This document shows, one piece after another, positions 5,373 to 10,459 of a DNA stretch of 10,459 nucleotides. The translations under genes and the position numbers were made by a program. Position 1 is the first letter of the stretch. Each line of letters begins with the position of its first letter. The notes below the pieces were generated by a model that had not been told where the DNA came from, ran no database searches, and worked only from the letters and a program-made list of their open reading frames with translations. This DNA is from CAYLNK01 sp964384675 (GTDB taxonomy: Bacteria; Acidobacteriota; Thermoanaerobaculia; UBA5066). The stretch lies in NCBI GenBank assembly GCA_964384675.1, contig CAYLNK010000246.1:1-10459 (forward strand), given 5' to 3'.

Positions 5373-6053
5373 ATGTCGACGACCCGCATCTTCCTCGTCC
5401 GCCACGGCGCGACCGTCCTCACCGCCGAGGACCGCTTCGCCGGCTCGACCGACGTCGCCCTCTCCGACGCGGGCCGGGCCCAGGCACGCCAGCTGGCCCG
5501 GCGCCTCTCGGCGGAGCCGATCGCCGCCGTCTACGCGAGCCCGATGTCGCGCACGCTCGAGACGGCCCGGCTGATCGTGGAGCCGCAGGGCCTGACGGTG
5601 CTCCCGAAGGACGGCCTACGCGAGATCTCGCACGGCCGATGGGAGGAGCGGACCCGCAAGGAGGTCGAGGCGCTCTACCCCGAGGAGTACCGCTGCTGGG
5701 AGACGGACCCGTTCACCTTCGCGCCGGAGGGCGGCGAGACGGGGCTCGCCGTCTCCGCCCGCGCGCTGCCGGCGCTGCTGTCGATCGTCTCGGCCCACCC
5801 CGGCCAGACGGTGCTGGTCGTCTCGCACAAGGCGACGATCCGGCTCCTCCTGACCTCGCTCCTCGGTTTCGACCCGCGTACGTACCGCGACCGGCTGGAT
5901 CAGTCGCCGTGCTGCCTGAACGTCGTCGACTTCAACGGGCCCACGAAGCCGCGCCTGACGCTCTTCAACGACGTCTCGCACTACGCGGCGGTCGCCTCAC
6001 ACACCCCCGCCGTCCCCGCCGGCCGCCTCTCGAGCTGGTGGGGCGTCGAGTGA
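5373..6053 (+). CDS. Histidine phosphatase / phosphoglycerate-mutase-like protein (GpmB/CobC type)
   Basis: A 226-residue histidine phosphatase superfamily enzyme. The phospho-accepting His11 lies in LVRHGAT (8-14). The other active-site residues fit the family: Arg60 in SPMSRTLETA (56-65), Glu84 in LREISHGRWEE (82-92), the PEGGETG loop (118-124), and the second catalytic His152 in VVSHKATIR (149-157). It hydrolyses or transfers phosphate from a phosphorylated small molecule. Family members include cofactor-dependent mutases, CobC/alpha-ribazole phosphatase and phosphoserine phosphatase, and the sequence does not say which. The start at 5373 follows the SUI1-like stop by 5 bases, with AAGGGG eight bases upstream, so the two form an operon. 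The last 18 codons overlap the oppositely directed flavoprotein gene. The catalytic domain seems complete by about residue 203, making the tail an addition. Confidence 0.92.
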   Translation: MSTTRIFLVRHGATVLTAEDRFAGSTDVALSDAGRAQARQLARRLSAEPIAAVYASPMSRTLETARLIVEPQGLTVLPKDGLREISHGRWEERTRKEVEALYPEEYRCWETDPFTFAPEGGETGLAVSARALPALLSIVSAHPGQTVLVVSHKATIRLLLTSLLGFDPRTYRDRLDQSPCCLNVVDFNGPTKPRLTLFNDVSHYAAVASHTPAVPAGRLSSWWGVE

Positions 6054-7235
6054 GCCGGCGCTCCAGCCCGTCGCCCACGCCCACTGGAAGTTGAAGCCGC
6101 CGATCGGGCCGAAGGCGTCGAGGATCTCTCCCGCGAACCGCAGGCCCGGGTGGAGGCGGCTCTCTCCGGTGGCCGGATCGACCTCCTCCAGCGCGACACC
6201 GCCTCCCGTCACCTCCGCGGTCCGGTAGCCCTCGGTCCCGCTCGCCGGCAGAGGAAAGGCGTCGAGGGCGGCGACGAGCGCCCGCCGCGCCTCGCGGGTG
6301 AGCCGCGCCAGGCTCGTGTCGGCGACGCCGGCAGCGCTCGCGATCGCGGCGGCTAGCCGGTCCGGGAGGTGGCGCGACAGCAGCGTCGAGACGCTCCCCG
6401 TGCCGCTCCGGAGCGCGGCGTCCCAGTCCGTGACGCCGGTCGCGAAACGCGCGGTCACCCGGGCCGACGCTCCGGCCCGGGCCACCACGTGAGAGACGTT
6501 CAGCACCGAGGGGCCGCTGTAGCCGCGGTGCGTGAAGAGGAAGCCCGCCTCGTCGACGGCCTGGAGATCCCCCGCTCGCGCCTCGACCCGGGCCCGCAGC
6601 GAGATCCCGGCCAGCGTGCCGTGCGGCGCCCCTTCCGAAACCAGCGGGACGAGGGCCGGGTAGAGCGGGCGGACCGTGTGTCCGAGCGCGGCCGCCCAGT
6701 CCAGGCCGCGTGCGTCCGCGCCTCCACCCAGGACCGAGCGGCCGCCGGTGGTCACGACGACGACCCGCGACCGGAGGGACTCCCCGTCGAGCGTCACGCG
6801 CCACGCGTCGCCCTCGGGCGTCACGTCGCGCACCGCCGTCGCGCAGCGGATCGTCGCGCCGGCCCGCTCGGCCTCGCGCCGGAGCGCGTCCCGCACGTCC
6901 CTGGAGCGGTTCGACGGCGGGAAGAGCTTGGCCGACGCGGGCTCCTCGATCAGGGCTCCGCCGAGGATCGACTCGAAGAAGAGCCTCTGCTCACGTAACG
7001 GGAAACGCTCGAGGAACCGCCTGACGAGGCGGAGGGGTGACTGCGAGACGAACCTCTCGGGCCGGTGCGCCATCGGCAGGACGTTGCAGCGCCCGCCGCC
7101 CGAGATCAGCACCTTGCGCCCCACCTCGCGGGCGGCCTCCAGCACCACGACGCGGCCCGGCCCGAGGCGGCCCGCGGCACGGATCGCGGCGACGAGCCCG
7201 GCCGCTCCGCCCCCGACGATGACCACCTCGCTCAC
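5997..7235 (-). CDS. BaiN/HI0933-family FAD-dependent oxidoreductase
   Basis: A 412-residue flavoprotein of the HI0933/BaiN (YhiN) family, usual length about 400. The Rossmann dinucleotide-binding motif VIVGGGAAGL is at 5-14. The family-specific GRKVLISGGGRCN follows at 39-51, then TTGGRSVLGGG (162-172) and LFTHRGYSGPSVLNVSH (233-249), and near the end AEVTGGGV (340-347) and the FAD-contacting FAGEILDAFGPIGGFNFQWA (367-386). BaiN acts in bile-acid dehydroxylation in gut bacteria, but most members have unknown substrates, and no bile-acid genes are nearby. The GTG start at 7235 gives the usual family N-terminus; GTG at 7247 would add four residues and lies 6 bases after a CATTAT box, so it is a serious alternative. 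Neither has a Shine-Dalgarno site. The gene diverges from the acyltransferase and overlaps the mutase 3' end by 57 bases. Confidence 0.93.
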   Translation of the reverse strand: MSEVVIVGGGAAGLVAAIRAAGRLGPGRVVVLEAAREVGRKVLISGGGRCNVLPMAHRPERFVSQSPLRLVRRFLERFPLREQRLFFESILGGALIEEPASAKLFPPSNRSRDVRDALRREAERAGATIRCATAVRDVTPEGDAWRVTLDGESLRSRVVVVTTGGRSVLGGGADARGLDWAAALGHTVRPLYPALVPLVSEGAPHGTLAGISLRARVEARAGDLQAVDEAGFLFTHRGYSGPSVLNVSHVVARAGASARVTARFATGVTDWDAALRSGTGSVSTLLSRHLPDRLAAAIASAAGVADTSLARLTREARRALVAALDAFPLPASGTEGYRTAEVTGGGVALEEVDPATGESRLHPGLRFAGEILDAFGPIGGFNFQWAWATGWSAGSLDAPPAREAAGGDGGGV

Positions 7236-7252
7236 GTCCCGGCGCACACGTC

Positions 7253-7258
7253 GATAAT
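7253..7258. promoter_or_regulatory. Shared -10-like element between flavoprotein and acyltransferase genes
   Basis: GATAAT (7253-7258) ends 7 bases before the acyltransferase ATG at 7266. On the other strand the overlapping CATTAT (7259 to 7254) ends 6 bases before a GTG at 7247 that is in frame with the flavoprotein. The 30-base divergent gap (measured to the GTG at 7235) has no other promoter-like sequence. A weak CTCACG sits 16 bases upstream of the rightward hexamer. Confidence 0.45.
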
Positions 7259-7265
7259 GCGTCGA

Positions 7266-8024
7266 ATGCTCCTGCGGGCGCTCCAGAGGGTCCATTTCGT
7301 CGTCGCCTGTCTCGTCGGCGGCATCGCGTTCGTCGGCACGTCCCTCTTCTGGGCGCTGTACGCCGTCGTCCGAAGGAGCGACGCGCGGCGGGCCCCCGTC
7401 TTCTTCGCCCGCACCTTCGCCTGGATCATGCGCACCGTGCTCGGCTGGCGCATCGACGCCCAGGGCACCGAACGCCTGGGGCAGGGACCGGTGGTCATCG
7501 CGGTGAACCACCAGTCGAACCTCGACATCGTCACCTGCGGCTCCATCTACCCGTTCGGCACCGTGGTGATCGGGAAGAAGGAGATCCGCGCGCTCCCTGG
7601 CTTCGGCTGGTTCTTCGCGGTCACGGGGAACCTCTTCATCGACCGGTCCGACCCGAAGAAGGCGCGGGAGACGATGTCCGAGGCGGCCCGGCACGTGACC
7701 GAGGAGAAGCTCTCGGTCTGGATGTTCCCCGAGGGGCACCGGAACCAGGCGGAGACGCTCCTGCCGTTCAAGAAGGGCGCGTTCCACATGGCGATCGAGG
7801 CGCAGGTGCCCGTGGTCGTCATCGTCGTCGAGCCGATGCGTTGCGTCCTCCTCGCCCGCCGATGGCTCGTGCGGCCGGGCACCATCCGCATCCGGGTCCA
7901 GCCGCCGATCCCCTCGGCCGGCCGCACGGCCGAGGACGTCGACACACTCCTCGAGGAGACCCGCACGCTGATGCAGAGGGTCCGCGACGAGCTGGCGGCC
8001 ACGGCGGGTCCGCCGATCGGATAG
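7266..8024 (+). CDS. plsC: PlsC-like lysophospholipid (1-acylglycerol-3-phosphate) acyltransferase
   Basis: A 252-residue membrane acyltransferase. One strong membrane segment covers about residues 10-35. The four family blocks are present in order: NHQSNLD (81-87), the HX4D catalytic dyad with His82 and Asp87; GNLFIDRSD (121-129); FPEGHRN (154-160), equivalent to FPEGTRS; and VPVVVIVV (181-188). Members acylate the sn-2 position of lysophosphatidic acid to make phosphatidic acid, the membrane phospholipid precursor. Related PlsC-fold proteins use other lipids, so substrate identity is inferred. The ATG at 7266 is chosen because it lies 7 bases after GATAAT; ATG at 7257 is in frame but overlaps that hexamer. 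There is no Shine-Dalgarno site. It diverges from the flavoprotein and is followed after 65 bases by the permease. Confidence 0.93.
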   Translation: MLLRALQRVHFVVACLVGGIAFVGTSLFWALYAVVRRSDARRAPVFFARTFAWIMRTVLGWRIDAQGTERLGQGPVVIAVNHQSNLDIVTCGSIYPFGTVVIGKKEIRALPGFGWFFAVTGNLFIDRSDPKKARETMSEAARHVTEEKLSVWMFPEGHRNQAETLLPFKKGAFHMAIEAQVPVVVIVVEPMRCVLLARRWLVRPGTIRIRVQPPIPSAGRTAEDVDTLLEETRTLMQRVRDELAATAGPPIG

Positions 8025-8042
8025 GCGCTGGTCCCGGGCCTC

Positions 8043-8054
8043 CTCCGATCGGAG
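8043..8054. repeat. 12-base palindrome and direct-repeat partner after the acyltransferase
   Basis: CTCCGATCGGAG (8043-8054) is a perfect palindrome in the 65-base gap before the permease. Its core CCGATCGGA (8045-8053) also occurs at 8013-8021, at the end of the acyltransferase gene, in the same orientation 32 bases away. No T-run follows, so a classical terminator is not indicated. A binding site for a dimeric regulator is possible but unsupported beyond symmetry. Confidence 0.35.
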
Positions 8055-8089
8055 TGACAAGACGGCCGTCCCCGGACGACTCCAGCTTC

Positions 8090-10459
8090 ATGATCGAGGC
8101 CGCGAGACGTTCGAGCCGGCACGCCGCCGCGGTCGCGAGCGCGACTCTCGCCGGCCTGGGCCAGGACCTCCGGTACGCGCTCCGCGCCTGCCGGTCGCGG
8201 CCCTGGTTCACCCTGCTCGTCGTCGCGACCCTGGCGGTCGGCATCGGCGCCGCGGGCGGCGTCTTCGGCTTCCTCTCGTACTTCGTCCGGCCGACGATGG
8301 ACGCGCCGGACGAGGACCGGGTGCGCTGGATCCACGCCGTCACCGCAGAGGGCTCCTCGCCCGGCACCTCGCTCGACGATTTCCGCGACCTCGAGGCCAG
8401 CGGCGGGGACCTCGTCGGGAAGGCCGCCGGCTGGCGCCTCTTCGCCGCCTCCCTCGAGGGTCCGGCGGTCACCCGCATGGCCTGGGGACACGCGGTCAAC
8501 GGCGGGTACTTCGGGCTGTTCGGGGCGCGGGCGCACCTCGGCCGCCTCATCGGGCCCGCCGACGACCGGCCGGGCGCCGCCCCGGTGCTGGTCCTGAGCC
8601 ACCTCACCTGGAGGACCCAGTTCGCCGCGGATCCGAGCGTCGTCGGCACCACCGTCCGGCTGAACGGCACCCTTCCGTTCGACGTGGTGGGCGTCGCGCG
8701 CGAGGGGTTCCAGGGCGAGGGGATCTGGACCGGGATCTACGTGCCGCTCGCGACCTCGGGCCGCCTGGTCGCGGCCGATCGCCCCGTGCTCTCTCTCGCC
8801 CGCCTCCGCCCCGAGCTCACGGACGGGCAGGCGGACACGCGCCTCGCCGCGCTCTCGCGCGCGCTCGACCAGGCCCGGCCCCTTCCGGAGGGGGCCCGCC
8901 GGCTGCGCCTCGTCCCGGTGACGGTGTTCGACGAAGTCTGGAGGGGTGATCCCCTCTTCGGGGCGGCCAAGGTCCTGATGGTCGCCGTCAGTCTCCTGCT
9001 GGCGCTCGCCTGCGCCAACGTGGCGAATCTGCAGCTGGCCCGCGGCGCGGCGCGACGGCGGGACCTGGCGGTCCATGCCGCTCTCGGGGCCGGGCGGCTG
9101 CGGCTCGTCCAGAGGCTCGGGCTGGAGAGCCTCCTCCTGTCGCTCGCCGGCGGCGCGCTCGGGATGCTGCTGGCGCGCGGTCTGACCCGGCTGATCGAGA
9201 GGTACCTGAGGCGCGAGATCCCGATCTCGATGGGCGACTGGGGGGCGGGCACGACGCTGACGCTCGACGAGGGCGAGATCGCGCTCTTCCTCGCGGCCAC
9301 GTCGATCCTCAGCGGCCTGCTCTTCGGGATCGTCCCCGCGCTCCAGGTCTCCCGCACCGACGTGGCCGCGGCGCTGAGAGGAGGCGCGGCGACGGGCCGG
9401 GCGGGCTGGCGCGCCCGCCAGGCCCTCCTGGTGATCCAGGTGGCCCTGTCCGTCGTCCTCCTGGTCGGCGCGTCGCTCCTCTCGCGGGCCCTCTCCTCGG
9501 CCCGCGCCAGAGACGTCGGGTTCGACGACCGGGGGCTGTACCTGGCCTCGGTCTTCGTCCCGCGCGAACGCCGGGGCGGCGGCGAACGGCTACAGGACGA
9601 GCTCGTGGAGCGGGTCCGGGCGTTCCCCGGCGTCGCCTCGGCGAGCCTCGTCGAGAGCGTTCCCCTCACGCTCGGGTTCCCGCGCCGGAAGGTCGCGCTC
9701 GCCAGCGGCCGCTCGCAGGTCCGAACGAGCGTGGTGGGAGCGGGCTACTTCGAGACCCTCGGCGTACGGCTGGTCGAGGGGCGGGTCTTCTCCACCTCCG
9801 ACACGGCCTCGGCACCGCGCGTGACGGTCGTGAACCGCGCCGCCGCGGAGCGCTTCTGGCCGGGCCGTTCGCCGCTGGGCGAGCGGGTCGTCTTCCACGA
9901 CGGCGGCTTCGACCGGCCGGGCGACGCTCGCGAGGTCGTCGGCGTGGTCGCCGACAGCCGCTACGAGCCGGCCGCTCCGGGCATCGAGCCGCTCGCCTAC
10001 CTGCCGTCCTCCCAGCATCCGCGGCCGCGGATGACGTTGATGGTCCGTTCGCGGACGCCGATCGACGCCCCTTTCCGCGACCTCCTGCGCACCCGCTATC
10101 CGGACCTCGCGGTGATCGGCGTGGTCCCGTTCGCCGGGCAGCGGCAGCGGGCGCTGGCGAACCAGGAGATGAACGCGCAGCTCTCCTCGGCGCTCGCGCT
10201 CCTGGGTCTCCTCTTCGCGGTGGTCGGCGTCTTCGGCGTCATGACCTACACCGTGGCGCAGCGCACGCGCGACCTTTGCCTCCGCGTCGCGCTGGGGGCC
10301 CAGCGCCGCGACGTGCGGCGCTGGGCTCTCCTGACGGCGGCCCGACCGGTCGTGTGGGGCCTGGCGATCGGGCTGCCGGCGGCGTTCGGGCTCGGTACGC
10401 TCCTCGAGAGCCAGCTCGTCGGCGTCGGGAGCCGCGATCCGGTCACGTTCGTCGCGGCG
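8090..10459 (+). CDS. Duplicated-FtsX 'orphan' ABC transporter permease (ADOP/MacB-like), 3' end cut by window
   Basis: 790 codons are open to the right edge; family members usually exceed 800 residues, so only a short C-terminal piece is missing. The layout is duplicated MacB_PCD plus FtsX. GQDLRYALRACRSRP (24-38) leads into the first membrane helix, about 39-65. A large extracytoplasmic domain follows, then the first FtsX block from about 290 with the signature ACANVANLQLARGAARRRDL and the phrase AALGAG. After further helices near 345-362, 397-420 and 443-465 comes a second extracytoplasmic domain. The second FtsX block starts about 700, with RVALGAQRRDVRRW near 735. Such MacB-type subunits drive mechanotransmission or lipid and peptide handling across the envelope when paired with an ATPase, but this class usually lies away from one, and none is visible here. 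The start is uncertain: ATG at 8090 lacks a ribosome site and GTG at 8054 is in frame. Confidence 0.9.
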   Translation, partial: MIEAARRSSRHAAAVASATLAGLGQDLRYALRACRSRPWFTLLVVATLAVGIGAAGGVFGFLSYFVRPTMDAPDEDRVRWIHAVTAEGSSPGTSLDDFRDLEASGGDLVGKAAGWRLFAASLEGPAVTRMAWGHAVNGGYFGLFGARAHLGRLIGPADDRPGAAPVLVLSHLTWRTQFAADPSVVGTTVRLNGTLPFDVVGVAREGFQGEGIWTGIYVPLATSGRLVAADRPVLSLARLRPELTDGQADTRLAALSRALDQARPLPEGARRLRLVPVTVFDEVWRGDPLFGAAKVLMVAVSLLLALACANVANLQLARGAARRRDLAVHAALGAGRLRLVQRLGLESLLLSLAGGALGMLLARGLTRLIERYLRREIPISMGDWGAGTTLTLDEGEIALFLAATSILSGLLFGIVPALQVSRTDVAAALRGGAATGRAGWRARQALLVIQVALSVVLLVGASLLSRALSSARARDVGFDDRGLYLASVFVPRERRGGGERLQDELVERVRAFPGVASASLVESVPLTLGFPRRKVALASGRSQVRTSVVGAGYFETLGVRLVEGRVFSTSDTASAPRVTVVNRAAAERFWPGRSPLGERVVFHDGGFDRPGDAREVVGVVADSRYEPAAPGIEPLAYLPSSQHPRPRMTLMVRSRTPIDAPFRDLLRTRYPDLAVIGVVPFAGQRQRALANQEMNAQLSSALALLGLLFAVVGVFGVMTYTVAQRTRDLCLRVALGAQRRDVRRWALLTAARPVVWGLAIGLPAAFGLGTLLESQLVGVGSRDPVTFVAA

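Noticed and set aside
7065..7265. Upstream extension of the acyltransferase frame to 7065
   Set aside because: This stretch is antisense to the N-terminal FAD-binding part of the flavoprotein and its translation has no family resemblance.
7547..9669. Minus-strand open frames opposite the acyltransferase and permease (7547-9076, 7819-8670, 8737-9669)
   Set aside because: Arg/Ala/Gly/Pro-rich shadow translations opposite well-recognised plus-strand genes.
1..10459. tRNA, rRNA, CRISPR arrays, insertion sequences or phage genes
   Set aside because: I saw no cloverleaf-like stretch, no spaced direct repeats and no transposase, integrase or phage-like protein in any frame.

Overview
The window is very GC-rich DNA (GC at most third codon positions) carrying ten protein genes and no RNA genes, insertion sequences or CRISPR. 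The last gene is a duplicated-FtsX 'orphan' ABC permease of the type best known from Acidobacteriota. With the high GC, this suggests an Acidobacteriota-like (or similar) free-living bacterium. The taxonomic call is an inference from one gene family plus composition.

Left part (1-3520, all minus strand): a secreted purple-acid-phosphatase-like enzyme is followed, with a 4-base ATGA overlap, by a large HerA-like P-loop ATPase. Next comes a separately promoted secreted Ala/Pro/Thr-rich protein that runs off the left edge. Middle part (3521-6053): a YciA-type acyl-CoA thioesterase (+) converges on a small conserved protein of unknown function (-). Then the ribosome-rescue hydrolase ArfB (-) diverges from an eIF1/SUI1-like factor (+), which is followed 5 bases later by a histidine-phosphatase/phosphoglycerate-mutase family gene (+). 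Right part (5997-10459): a BaiN/HI0933-type flavoprotein (-) overlaps the mutase tail to tail and diverges from a PlsC-like acyltransferase (+). The orphan ABC permease (+) follows and is cut by the right edge.

The most striking pattern is regulatory. Three divergent gene pairs (phosphatase/thioesterase, ArfB/SUI1, flavoprotein/acyltransferase) are separated by only 37, 23 and 30 bases. Each gap holds a GATAAT hexamer 7-9 bases before the rightward ATG, with no convincing Shine-Dalgarno sequence. This looks like leaderless transcription from compact, possibly bidirectional promoters. By contrast, the secreted protein and the unknown small protein each have a canonical promoter (-35, exactly 17 bases, -10) plus a proper Shine-Dalgarno site.

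Most genes are housekeeping or widespread families: lipid acylation, acyl-CoA hydrolysis, ribosome rescue and initiation, redox and phosphate-ester hydrolysis. No clear novel multi-gene system is visible. The HerA-like ATPase and the 130-residue protein are the least understood genes here.
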